Assembly (NCBI GenBank): GCA_009777725.1
Contig: WRLG01000005.1
Location: 62,001-126,000 of the forward strand
Length of the DNA stretch: 64,000 nucleotides
Source of the DNA: Oscillospiraceae bacterium
GTDB lineage: Bacteria > Bacillota > Clostridia > Oscillospirales > Ruminococcaceae
Direction: 5' to 3'
The translations under genes and the position numbers were made by a program. A model generated the notes under the pieces. That model saw nothing but the letters and a program-made list of their open reading frames with translations, made no database searches and had not been told where the DNA came from. Shown one piece after another: positions 8,682 through 16,302 of this stretch (within the stretch, counting starts at the first letter, position 1; each line of letters opens with the position of its first letter).

Positions 8682-9125
8682 ATGAAAAGGTTTGAGTTTT
8701 CGCTGAACAAGTTGAAGAGCTACAAAAATCAAGTTTTAGACAGGGAGAAGGATGCTTTGGCGTTTCTGCGGCAGCAGCAGCAGCTTTTAGAGGAAGAGAG
8801 GTCCGAAAGTATAAGACGGCTTACGGAATCGAACGAGGAGTATAAGCGGCAGTCAATGCAAGGGCTGAATGTCGTGCAGATTCAAGTGTTTAAGGGCTTT
8901 CATAAGTCGCTTTCGGATAGGATTACGGAGCTTGAGGAAGCGATTAAGAGGGCGGAATTTAAGGTTCAGCAACAGGTAAGGGTTGTCGTAGAGGCGACAA
9001 AGGAGGTTAAGACCTTAGAGAAGCTTGAAGAAAAGCAGTTGGAAGAATATAAATTTAAAGCGGCAAAAGCGGAAGAAAAATTTATAGACGAATTTGTGTT
9101 GAATCAAACCTACAAGGCAGGGTAA
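8682..9125 (+). CDS. fliJ: Flagellar export protein FliJ
   Basis: 147 residues, almost entirely predicted coiled coil, matching the FliJ family in size and opening ('MKRFEFSLNKLKSYKNQVLD'). FliJ is the central stalk that inserts in the FliI hexamer and contacts FlhA. It is rich in Gln/Glu/Lys, with 'KTLEKLEEKQLEEYKFKAAK' in the last third. AGGGG precedes the ATG. Position directly after fliI supports the call. Confidence 0.92.
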   Translation: MKRFEFSLNKLKSYKNQVLDREKDALAFLRQQQQLLEEERSESIRRLTESNEEYKRQSMQGLNVVQIQVFKGFHKSLSDRITELEEAIKRAEFKVQQQVRVVVEATKEVKTLEKLEEKQLEEYKFKAAKAEEKFIDEFVLNQTYKAG

Positions 9126-9127
9126 TG

Positions 9128-9155
9128 ACAATTAACAATTAACAGTTAACAATTT
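9128..9155 (+). repeat. Heptamer repeat between fliJ and fliK
   Basis: ACAATTAACAATTAACAGTTAACAATTT-type run of about four 7-bp units, immediately after the fliJ stop. A TATAAT at 9186-9191 lies between this repeat and fliK but has no recognisable -35 box. Confidence 0.8.
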
Positions 9156-9220
9156 GGGAATGGTTTAAGCCTTTGGGGGTTTAGATATAATTTTTAATGA
9201 AAGGAGGCTTCGGAAAAAAC

Positions 9221-10753
9221 ATGGATGGTATTTCCTTTGACATGATGGCGGGACTTAAACAGGCTCTTGTTGCAAGTACTGCGTTAAATCCGTCTTCGGG
9301 TGCGGGCGTTAAAATCGGCTCTGCTACTTTCGGAGAGGTTATGAGGCAGGCGGCGAACGATAGTGTTCCTACGGCAAAGGCTGTTGTAAGCTCCGGGAGC
9401 GCAGGCGTTTCCAAGAGCGAGGTTGATTCGGTGGTTTACGGTCTGCCGCAAACTAAGAAGCTGACGGAGGAAGAAGCCGGCGCGCTGGTTGACGGCTTTA
9501 TAGCGAAATGGCTGGAACTGACGAATTCCGAGCAGGATTTTGATTCAATAAAGCTGGTCATCAACACGGCTTCGGACGATGATGAAACCTATGGGCTGAT
9601 TTGCCGGATATTTGCGGAAAAAGCCGCTCTGAGCGGAAATGAACTGCTTATGGGCTTGAACCCCGAGGATGTGGTGGTTGATTTCGGAAAAGCCGTTGAA
9701 GCCGACGAGGAATCGGACGAAAAAGACCAGACCCTTATTGATAGCTTTATTAAGACGCTTAGGGAGCATTATGACGAACGGGTTGAAAAATCCAACGAAT
9801 ATAAGAGCTTGGAGAATGTAATCTCCATGAGCCAAGCGGCACTTTGGGCAACACCGAGCAACGCCCCGGAAAAACCTGTTATCTACATACCCGAATACGC
9901 AGACCCATCGAAACTCAGCCCCGATGTTTTAAGAAGCTTTTCGTCTTTTTTAAACGGAATCCCGGAGGAAGAGGAATTTGAAAACAGAACAATCGTTCCT
10001 CCCCCTAAGGAAGATGCTTTTGTAAAGCTGATTGAGGTTAAGGCGAGCGGCGGCGCGGACGGAGATGTGAATTTCAATGCGGGCGGACTTTCAGCCCCAC
10101 TGAAAATCAACGATGCCACAGCGCAGATAAGCGCGCTTAAAACAGGCAGTGACGGATTGAACACAGGTTTTGTGCCCGGTGTTGACGGGGCGGTTTTTCA
10201 AACGGCTTCGGGTAATTACGCCGAGGTGAATCAGACTGCCGCAGGGCAGACAAACGCGCTTGATTCTTATCACGCGAACCTCGTGGAACGGCAGCTTACG
10301 GAACGGCTTACTCCGGCGGTTATTTCAACGGGTTCAAACGGAGTCAGCGAGATGGTAATTGTATTAAAGCCGGAGGAATTGGGCGAGATTGCCGTTAAGA
10401 TTATCTCTGAAAAGGGTAAGGTTTCTATTACCATGGCGGCACAGCATCATGCCGTAAATTCCGCAGTAAATGACAGGGCTTCCGATTTGGCGAGCGGGCT
10501 GTCAAGGCAGGGTATTGACGTTAAGAGCATTGACGTGATTGACCCGTCGGACGCGGCGGCGCAGATGGGGCTTGACTTCACCAATCAAGGCTTTAACCGC
10601 AGGGATACGAGTGAAGCCGGAGACGGCGAAACCAACCGCTCAAAAGAAGGAATGAATATTGACGGCGTTCTGATTGACGAAGAGCTTGACAACGAAGCCG
10701 AACTACACGAAAGCATTTTAACCAAGGAGGCGAAACTATGGGCACGGGCATAG
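9221..10753 (+). CDS. fliK: Flagellar hook-length control protein FliK
   Basis: About 510 residues from the ATG at 9221; an upstream ATG at 9197 overlaps the AAAGGAGG site itself, so it cannot be the start. FliK is a secreted ruler that measures hook length and switches export specificity through FlhB. The N-terminal two thirds are low-complexity and acidic. The C-terminal part (about 370-460) is the Flg_hook domain, with 'EMVIVLKPEELGEIAVKI' and 'VSITMAAQHHAVNSAVND', followed by 'LASGLSRQGIDVKSIDV'. A polar, disordered tail follows, as is usual. The last 16 bp overlap flgD, suggesting translational coupling. Confidence 0.93.
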   Translation: MDGISFDMMAGLKQALVASTALNPSSGAGVKIGSATFGEVMRQAANDSVPTAKAVVSSGSAGVSKSEVDSVVYGLPQTKKLTEEEAGALVDGFIAKWLELTNSEQDFDSIKLVINTASDDDETYGLICRIFAEKAALSGNELLMGLNPEDVVVDFGKAVEADEESDEKDQTLIDSFIKTLREHYDERVEKSNEYKSLENVISMSQAALWATPSNAPEKPVIYIPEYADPSKLSPDVLRSFSSFLNGIPEEEEFENRTIVPPPKEDAFVKLIEVKASGGADGDVNFNAGGLSAPLKINDATAQISALKTGSDGLNTGFVPGVDGAVFQTASGNYAEVNQTAAGQTNALDSYHANLVERQLTERLTPAVISTGSNGVSEMVIVLKPEELGEIAVKIISEKGKVSITMAAQHHAVNSAVNDRASDLASGLSRQGIDVKSIDVIDPSDAAAQMGLDFTNQGFNRRDTSEAGDGETNRSKEGMNIDGVLIDEELDNEAELHESILTKEAKLWARA

Positions 10754-12348
10754 CGAATACGCGGGGGATTAACCTCACGGAAGAAATCAAGTCCAAGTAT
10801 TCGACAAGGAGCGCGAAAGAGGTCGAAAAGGATGAAGTTACAAGCTACATGGGCTTTGACGATTATTTAAAGCTTTTAGTAGCGCAGATGCAGAATCAAG
10901 ACTTTAACGACCCGATGAGCGACACTGAATTTTTAAACCAGATGGCTACCTACTCTATGATAGAGAGCATTAAAAACATGACTGCTCAGTCGAGCATAAA
11001 TCAAGCATCCTCCCTGATTGGAAAAGTAGTTACCGTTGCAGACGGCACTGTTTATGATACGGGCACGGTTGAATCGGTTGTAATTTCGGAGGGCAAGGCT
11101 TTTCTGGTTATTAACGGCACTTCGCATCCTATGTCAGCCTTAACCGATGTTGTTAACGAAGAAAAGTACGCAAATCTGAGCAAGCTTCTGGGTATGGAAG
11201 GTATTGCTAAAACAACAAGCGGCGAGCTTGCTACAGGAAAAGTAACCAATGTTCTGATTGTTGCGGGCGTTGAGTTGGTTGTTTTGGACGGGAATATCAT
11301 CTGTACCAGAGGTAACTTTACCCCCTTTGAAAAGGAAGAGGAGAAAAAGCCGGAATCCGATAAGCGCGTTGAAGAAGCCAAAGAGGCGGATAAGACCGAT
11401 GATGCGGGCACGGGCACTGCCGATGTTGATGGCGTGAACGGCGGCGAAGTAATCCTTGATGACGGGACGGACGGCTCTGACTACCTGTCTGATTATTCCT
11501 CGGTAACGGAAGGGGTCATTTCCAGAACCTCTTATGCCGAAAAGGCGCAGTCGATTCTGGAGAATGTAACTTCTCCTATGAACAGCACATCGGTTTGGGA
11601 AGTTGAACTGTCCGAAATGGCTGAGGGCGGCGAGTTTTATGTTACCTACGTTGATGTACCCGATTACGCGGCGGCAATTTTCGGAGAGGACGATGCAACC
11701 TTAGACGAGCTTTATGCCGAGCTGAACGAATATATGTCAAGCTCTGACAGCTCCGTAACGGGCGTTCTTCATGTAAACTCCGCAGGAACGGGTAATTTGG
11801 CATCGACAAACACGGGCACGCTCAATTCAACAGGTGCAGGTAGCTTGACTTCGTCCGGCAATGCGGCGTGGGGGCAGTACACGACCGACCCCGGCATTAC
11901 AACATCTCACGGAATTCCCAAAAGAACCAAGCACGGAGATAAATTTCCCGCTGAAATGGCTCTTGCCGCACAATACGGAACACGTATGTACGACATAAGG
12001 CATATCAACAACAAAGCGGTTACTTCGCGGATTAAAAGAGGCGAGATTATCGGCTATTCTTCGGGCGGTACTCCCGTAACCGAGGTTGGCTACAGCGGAG
12101 TGGGAAGATTGGGCGAGGTAGTAACCTTTGCAAACGGTCAGCAAAGAGTAGAAATACTGAATAAGCTTGACGGAAGCTCTGCTTGGCTTCATACAAGCGG
12201 AAATCATACCCTTGACGCTATTTGCGATTTGAACAGAAGTGCGCCTTTACAGCCACGTTTAACCCCGTCTGAGCACGCGATAAGAAATTATGCTATAAGA
12301 GAAGCAAGGACAGGAAGAGCTTACGGCATAACGATTAACGTCAGCTGA
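10738..12348 (+). CDS. flgD: Flagellar hook assembly protein FlgD with a very long C-terminal extension
   Basis: 536 residues, two to four times the usual FlgD length. FlgD is the hook scaffold (cap) protein. The canonical part is residues 1-150: 'YLKLLVAQMQNQDFNDPMSD' with 'EFLNQMATYSMIESIKN', then 'ASSLIGKVVTVADG'. A charged linker (about 200-235) and an acidic/Ser/Thr-rich region (about 235-375) follow. The last ~150 residues are folded-looking and include 'SGVGRLGEVVTFANGQQRV', which resembles the LIGK...V...G part of FlgD and may be a second copy of that small domain. The start overlaps fliK and follows AAGGAGG. Confidence 0.9.
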   Translation: MGTGIANTRGINLTEEIKSKYSTRSAKEVEKDEVTSYMGFDDYLKLLVAQMQNQDFNDPMSDTEFLNQMATYSMIESIKNMTAQSSINQASSLIGKVVTVADGTVYDTGTVESVVISEGKAFLVINGTSHPMSALTDVVNEEKYANLSKLLGMEGIAKTTSGELATGKVTNVLIVAGVELVVLDGNIICTRGNFTPFEKEEEKKPESDKRVEEAKEADKTDDAGTGTADVDGVNGGEVILDDGTDGSDYLSDYSSVTEGVISRTSYAEKAQSILENVTSPMNSTSVWEVELSEMAEGGEFYVTYVDVPDYAAAIFGEDDATLDELYAELNEYMSSSDSSVTGVLHVNSAGTGNLASTNTGTLNSTGAGSLTSSGNAAWGQYTTDPGITTSHGIPKRTKHGDKFPAEMALAAQYGTRMYDIRHINNKAVTSRIKRGEIIGYSSGGTPVTEVGYSGVGRLGEVVTFANGQQRVEILNKLDGSSAWLHTSGNHTLDAICDLNRSAPLQPRLTPSEHAIRNYAIREARTGRAYGITINVS

Positions 12349-12411
12349 GGCACTGTGTAAAGCAACTTTCACAGCGACTAACGTCAGCGGCTGAAGGAGG
12401 TTTTTTATGGT

Positions 12412-12834
12412 ATGATTATTAATAACGAGTACGTGTACAGTAACGTATCCGTTACAACGGGCAAAGCTCCGGCAGAATTCCGAGCAAGACTGCCAAACAA
12501 GAAGATTTTGCCCGAGGACAGCGAATTTGCGCGGCTCTTAAACGAGCGGATGGCGGAGATTAAGGCTGACGAAACAAATGTTCAATTTTCCAAACATGCC
12601 GTTGAAAGAATTTACGAGCGGAATATTGACCTTTATGACAATGATGTTTTAGAAAGGCTGAACAAGGGAGTTGAGCTGGCGTTAGGCAAGGGCTCAAACG
12701 ATGCTTTGATTATGGTTGACCAGAATGCCTTTGTAGTCAGCGTAGAGAACAACAAGGTCATCACGACAATGAACGCTTCGGACCTTTCCGAGGGAAGCAT
12801 TTTCACAAACATTGATTCAACGGTTTTTATGTAG
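12412..12834 (+). CDS. Conserved flagellar operon protein (TIGR02530 type)
   Basis: 140 residues matching the short 'flagellar operon protein' found between flgD and flgE in many Clostridia. The recognisable C-terminal domain runs from 'FSKHAVERIYERNIDL' through 'LIMVDQNAFVVSVENNKVIT' to 'GSIFTNIDSTVFM'. Its exact job is not established; position suggests a link to hook assembly. The N-terminal 50 residues are variable. AAGGAGG is 11-12 nt before the ATG, and an ATG five bases earlier is followed at once by a stop. Confidence 0.85.
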   Translation: MIINNEYVYSNVSVTTGKAPAEFRARLPNKKILPEDSEFARLLNERMAEIKADETNVQFSKHAVERIYERNIDLYDNDVLERLNKGVELALGKGSNDALIMVDQNAFVVSVENNKVITTMNASDLSEGSIFTNIDSTVFM

Positions 12835-12854
12835 TTTAGGAAGGCGGTTTTCAA

Positions 12855-13040
12855 ATGGCGATTTCAATTGAAGTCAGAGAAAGGCAAAAGCATCTTCTTA
12901 ATCTGCTTTTGCACCTCAAAAAACTTAATCCGAATGTGACCGTAAACGGATTGCAAAGGGAAATTGTTGATGCAGTTGCGGTTATGGAACAAGAGGATGT
13001 TGCTTGGGTTGAGAAAATCGTTGGGATTCAAGCACTTTAG
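12855..13040 (+). CDS. 61-aa protein of unknown function, paralogue 1
   Basis: 61 residues, helical, behind GGAAGGCGG. It is related to the 61-residue product at 14774-14959: the two have the same length and share the C-terminal pattern 'A(V/I)ME-x-EDVA(W/Y)VEK(I/M)(V/I)', with an N-terminal Lys-(H/K)-(L/M)-Leu segment. I recognise no named family. The two genes flank flgE, so a role in hook or early filament assembly, for example as a small chaperone-like protein, is a guess from position. Confidence 0.7.
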   Translation: MAISIEVRERQKHLLNLLLHLKKLNPNVTVNGLQREIVDAVAVMEQEDVAWVEKIVGIQAL

Positions 13041-13194
13041 TATCGTTGCCGTTATATAAATCGGACCTCTTTGAGGAGATTTGGAAGTCCCGACCGATTG
13101 ACGGACTTCACCAAAAAGCAACGGTGCAACAAAAAAATTGTCAATGAACAATGAATAATTGTCAATTGGCGGAAAAAGGAGTTGTACTTATAGT
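13041..13194 (+). other. Structured spacer with heptamer repeat before flgE
   Basis: The 154-bp gap contains several possible stems: CCTC-TTT-GAGG near 13070, GAAGTCC (13084-13090) opposite GGACTTC (13104-13110), and CGTTGC (13044) opposite GCAACG (13119). It then has AATTGTCAATGAACAATG-type heptamers at 13136-13168. AAAAAGGAG at about 13173-13181 is the flgE ribosome binding site. There is no T-tract, so it does not look like a terminator. Confidence 0.5.
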
Positions 13195-14682
13195 ATGATT
13201 AGGTCACTTTATTCAGGCGTTTCGGGTATGACCAACCATCAGACTAAAATGGACGTTATAGGTAATAACATAGCAAACGTCAACACCTACGGCTATAAAT
13301 CGTCCTCGGCTATTTTTAAGGATGTTTACTATCAGATGGCAAAAGCTCCGACAGCGGGTACTCTCGCGGCGGGAGGTAACAGCCCCGGCACGGTAGGTTA
13401 CGGCGTTCAGCTGGCGGGTATTGTTAAGGATATGACCCCCTCAAACTTTATGGTTACTTTCCAGACGCTGGATTTAGCAATCAGCGGAGACGGTTTCTTC
13501 ATAACCGCTCAATTCCCCGGCATGGCAGGTACGGAAGCATCGCCTAACCCCGGTCCTTCCAACGTAACCTATACGAGGATGGGGGCTATGGAAATCGACT
13601 CGTTTGGTAACCTTGTAGCAAATAACAGGTTTCTTTTGGGAACAAGAAACTCAATGGCAGGGCTTCAAGCCACGGGAACGACAAGCTTAAATCTGCTTGA
13701 CAATGCCCCCGGTCCTGCAAGAGCAAGTGACATGACTTTCACCAACACAATTAATATAAACCAACTTATTCGCGATGCTTACAGTCTTTACACCGACGCT
13801 AACGGATTCCTTTATACGTTCAGACAGCCCGACGGTACGATTGATGAGGACAGACCTTTGTGGGCGGATGAAACAGGCAATCCTATGGTAAGGGCGGACG
13901 TAAGAGCGGCAGTTGAAAGGCTTTATAACGGCTTTACCGCCGCCGCCGAAGCCGCGGCAGATGTCCGCACCCCGGGCGATGCCACCGCTGACCCGCCGGT
14001 TCCTCCCGGTCTCCCCGGTTCGGGAACGGCAGCACAAGCTGCTACCGCCGCGATTGCAGAGTTTACTGCTATTAGCACCGCTATGACGGATTTGTCCCCG
14101 GAGGCGACTGCCGCAGTTACTGAGTTTATAACTGAAATTACCGCACTTCTTAATGACCTTGCCGCTGACCCCAACGCAAGTCCTTCTACGATAGGAAGAG
14201 CGGTAAGAGATTACGCGGCTGAGGCAAGAAGCGCGGCTTACAGCACAGACGATGCCGTAATTCCGGCAACGATTGGCGATGATGTGCAGGCAAGAGCTAT
14301 GGGCGCGCTTCAGCATGAATTTACCGTTAAGGATTTAGCCGCCTTTGATATTGGCTTTGACGGAGTCATTACCGTATTTTATAACAACCAGCTTAAAGCC
14401 ATAGCGCGGATTGAGCTTGCTGTTTTTGACAATGTTTACGGCTTGCAGGAAGCGGGCGATACCTCATTCAGAGAAACCACTGCTTCCGGCGAGGGCTATA
14501 TCAAGAAGCCGGGCGCGGAGGGCGCGGGTACGGTTCAATCCGGCAGGCTGGAGATGTCAAATGTAAACCTTGCCAAGGAATTTTCGGATATGATTGTTAC
14601 CCAAAGAGGATTCCAAGCAAATTCCAGAATGATTACTGTTTCCGACTCTATGCTGGAGGAATTGGTTAACTTGAAACGATAG
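13195..14682 (+). CDS. flgE: Flagellar hook protein FlgE
   Basis: 495 residues from the ATG at 13195; the longer frame from 13159 runs through repeat and ribosome-binding sequence. FlgE builds the hook. The N-terminal 'LYSGVSGMTNHQTKMDVIGN' and 'NIANVNTYGYKSSSAIFKDV' are unmistakable, as is 'LDLAISGDGFFI'. The C-terminal 'GRLEMSNVNLAKEFSDMIVT' and 'QRGFQANSRMITVSDSMLEE' are the conserved export/assembly helix. Between about residues 236 and 360 is an Ala/Thr-rich, Pro-containing insertion within the surface-exposed hook domain, unlike the rest in composition. In many Gram-positive naming schemes the same protein is called FlgG or FlgE. Confidence 0.95.
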   Translation: MIRSLYSGVSGMTNHQTKMDVIGNNIANVNTYGYKSSSAIFKDVYYQMAKAPTAGTLAAGGNSPGTVGYGVQLAGIVKDMTPSNFMVTFQTLDLAISGDGFFITAQFPGMAGTEASPNPGPSNVTYTRMGAMEIDSFGNLVANNRFLLGTRNSMAGLQATGTTSLNLLDNAPGPARASDMTFTNTININQLIRDAYSLYTDANGFLYTFRQPDGTIDEDRPLWADETGNPMVRADVRAAVERLYNGFTAAAEAAADVRTPGDATADPPVPPGLPGSGTAAQAATAAIAEFTAISTAMTDLSPEATAAVTEFITEITALLNDLAADPNASPSTIGRAVRDYAAEARSAAYSTDDAVIPATIGDDVQARAMGALQHEFTVKDLAAFDIGFDGVITVFYNNQLKAIARIELAVFDNVYGLQEAGDTSFRETTASGEGYIKKPGAEGAGTVQSGRLEMSNVNLAKEFSDMIVTQRGFQANSRMITVSDSMLEELVNLKR

Positions 14683-14693
14683 GGCGTTAATTG

Positions 14694-14757
14694 TTAGTTG
14701 AGAGTGGAGAGTGGGGGGTTAAGCTCCCAACTCCAAGCTCTTAACTTCAAACTCCAA
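14694..14757 (+). repeat. GAGAGTG/AACTCCA heptamer inverted repeat
   Basis: TTGAGAGTGGAGAGTGGGG on the left is followed by CCCAACTCCAAGCTCTTAAC and CAAACTCC on the right. Both arms have a 7-bp period, and they face each other across GTTAAGC. The element fills most of the gap between flgE and the second 61-aa gene. Confidence 0.65.
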
Positions 14758-14773
14758 ATGGGAGGTGAAGCAA

Positions 14774-14959
14774 ATGCCGACTAATAGCGAGTTAAGAACA
14801 AATCATAAAAAAATGCTATTTGATTTTCTTAAATTAGCAAAAGACAATGGCGGGAGCGATAAGGTTATAGGTCTTTACGAGTTAATTATTGGTACTCAAG
14901 CAATTATGGAAGCCGAAGATGTTGCTTACGTTGAGAAAATGATTGCAAAGTTAAAGTAA
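14774..14959 (+). CDS. 61-aa protein of unknown function, paralogue 2
   Basis: 61 residues from the ATG at 14774, 8 nt after GGGAGG; a GTG at 14765 overlaps that site. It is similar along its length to the product at 12855-13040, with the clearest match being 'AIMEAEDVAYVEKMIA'. Predicted to be two or three helices with no signal peptide. Function unknown; the gene follows flgE directly and precedes flbD. Confidence 0.7.
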   Translation: MPTNSELRTNHKKMLFDFLKLAKDNGGSDKVIGLYELIIGTQAIMEAEDVAYVEKMIAKLK

Positions 14960-14972
14960 GCATAAGCACCTT

Positions 14973-15019
14973 TAGAGAGCGGAGAGTTGAACTTAAACTC
15001 TCAACTCTCAACCCTCAAC
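14973..15019 (+). repeat. GAGAGTT/AACTCTC heptamer inverted repeat
   Basis: GAGAGCGGAGAGTTGAAC pairs with TTAAACTCTCAACTCTCAAC-type sequence on the right; the right arm has three CTCAAC(T/C) units. It lies immediately before the flbD ribosome binding site, so folding could affect flbD translation. Confidence 0.65.
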
Positions 15020-15041
15020 CTATATGAAAGGACTTTCACTT

Positions 15042-15251
15042 ATGATAAAGCTGACTCACCTTAAAGAGCGTTCCGTTATACTTTTGAACGAGGATTTTAT
15101 AGCGACTGTTGAGCAAACACCTGACACCATTGTAAATTTACAGGACGGACGTAAATTTTTCGTTGCGGAGACAATTGACGAAATATTTGAAAAATGCGTT
15201 GAATACAATGAAATTCACCGTGGGTATAAAAATGAAAATAAAATGCAATGA
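15042..15251 (+). CDS. flbD: Flagellar protein FlbD (SwrD family)
   Basis: 69 residues from the ATG at 15042, behind AAAGGAC; the ATG at 15024 has no site. It shows the full family pattern: 'MIKLTHLKERSVILLNEDFI', then 'VEQTPDTIVNLQDGRKFFV' and 'ETIDEIFEKCVEY'. In B. subtilis the homologue SwrD raises flagellar power, acting with the stator proteins, and here it sits just before motA. That agreement of context and family makes the call firm. Confidence 0.92.
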   Translation: MIKLTHLKERSVILLNEDFIATVEQTPDTIVNLQDGRKFFVAETIDEIFEKCVEYNEIHRGYKNENKMQ

Positions 15252-15295
15252 GTATAACGCATTTGAATAGATAAAAAGCTAAAAGGAGTTTTCTT

Positions 15296-16099
15296 ATGAA
15301 CATTACAGGTATTATAGGGTTTTTGATGGCAATGGGCTTCATAATCGGCGGTATTGTAAGTAACGGTCCGCTGGGGGACTTTGTTGACATTGCTTCATTG
15401 CTGATTGTTTTCGGCGGTACTATAGGAGTTGTTGTATACAATTTTCCGTTTTCGGTCTTGAAAAAAGTGCCTAAAATGTTAAGAATAGCCATTTTCCCCG
15501 TTAAGTATGACCCCGAGCAATACATAGAGGAGATGGTGGAGCACTGTAAAACCGCTCGTATGAAAGGTATATTGGCTCTGGAGGAAACCGCGAACGCCTG
15601 CGAAAACCCGTTTATGAAGTCCGCGCTTATGCTTATCGTAGATGCTAACGATTCGGACAAGGTTAAGAGTATGCTTGACGATTCCATTGATTTTATGTGC
15701 GAAAGGCATGAAAGCAACTTCGCGCTTTGGAGCAAAGCCGCCGGAGTAGCACCCGCAATCGGTATGGTAGGTACGCTAATCGGTTTGATTCAGATGCTCG
15801 CGGCTATGGACCCTACAAACCCGGAATCCGCAAACCAGCTGGGTCCTGCTATGTCAGTCGCGCTGATTACCACCTTCTACGGCTGTATTATCGCTCACGT
15901 CATGGCAACCCCCGTAGGAACTCTTTGTAAATATAACCATAATAAGGAATTGCTCTGCCTCCAGATTATAGAGGAGGGTACGCTGGCAATTATTTCCGGC
16001 GCGAACCCCCGTTACGTTGAAGAAAAGCTCCGCATGATGCTGCCCGCCACATATAAGGAGAGCAAAAAGAGCGCGAGAAAGGCATCGAGCGAGGAGTAA
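15296..16099 (+). CDS. motA: Flagellar motor stator protein MotA
   Basis: 267 residues. MotA forms the pentamer around the MotB dimer and conducts ions to drive the rotor. Four membrane helices are visible: about 2-21, 30-50, and a pair at about 150-170 and 185-205. Conserved Pro residues lie in 'KAAGVAPAIGMVGTLIGLIQ' (helix 3) and 'ATPVGTLCKY' (after helix 4). The cytoplasmic loop between helices 2 and 3 carries the charged torque surface. The C-terminus is Lys/Ser-rich. AAAAGGAG precedes the ATG. Confidence 0.96.
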   Translation: MNITGIIGFLMAMGFIIGGIVSNGPLGDFVDIASLLIVFGGTIGVVVYNFPFSVLKKVPKMLRIAIFPVKYDPEQYIEEMVEHCKTARMKGILALEETANACENPFMKSALMLIVDANDSDKVKSMLDDSIDFMCERHESNFALWSKAAGVAPAIGMVGTLIGLIQMLAAMDPTNPESANQLGPAMSVALITTFYGCIIAHVMATPVGTLCKYNHNKELLCLQIIEEGTLAIISGANPRYVEEKLRMMLPATYKESKKSARKASSEE

Positions 16100-16302
16100 A
16101 AATTTAACATAAAAGGTTCAATTTGCTTAAATTAGGGCTTGACATTATAATTTTTCGTCAATTTTACTAATTTAGAATGAAAATTTCTTTCAAAAAACTA
16201 TAATATTTTTTGAAATATACTATGGTAATGACGGAGAATTTATGTTATAATTGAATGTGACTTAATATTATACCTAAACATTTTAAAAAAGGGGGAGAGG
16301 GT
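16100..16302 (+). promoter_or_regulatory. motA-motB spacer with an extended -10 promoter
   Basis: This AT-rich 203-bp gap is unusual inside a stator pair. TGTTATAAT at 16243-16251 is a complete extended -10 element, about 50 bp before motB, with no good -35. A TTGACA at 16139-16144 has no matching -10 at normal spacing. The promoter may give motB and the downstream switch and export-gate genes an extra transcript. Confidence 0.5.

Noticed and set aside
9163-9191. Promoter before fliK with TATAAT at 9186
   Set aside because: No -35 or extended -10 features; kept only as a remark.
13687-14316. Antisense frame of 209 codons opposite flgE
   Set aside because: Cys/Arg-rich shadow of the Ala-rich FlgE insertion; no family features.
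16139-16170. TTGACA at 16139 as the -35 of a motB promoter
   Set aside because: No acceptable -10 hexamer at 16-18 bp; the extended -10 at 16243 is the better candidate.
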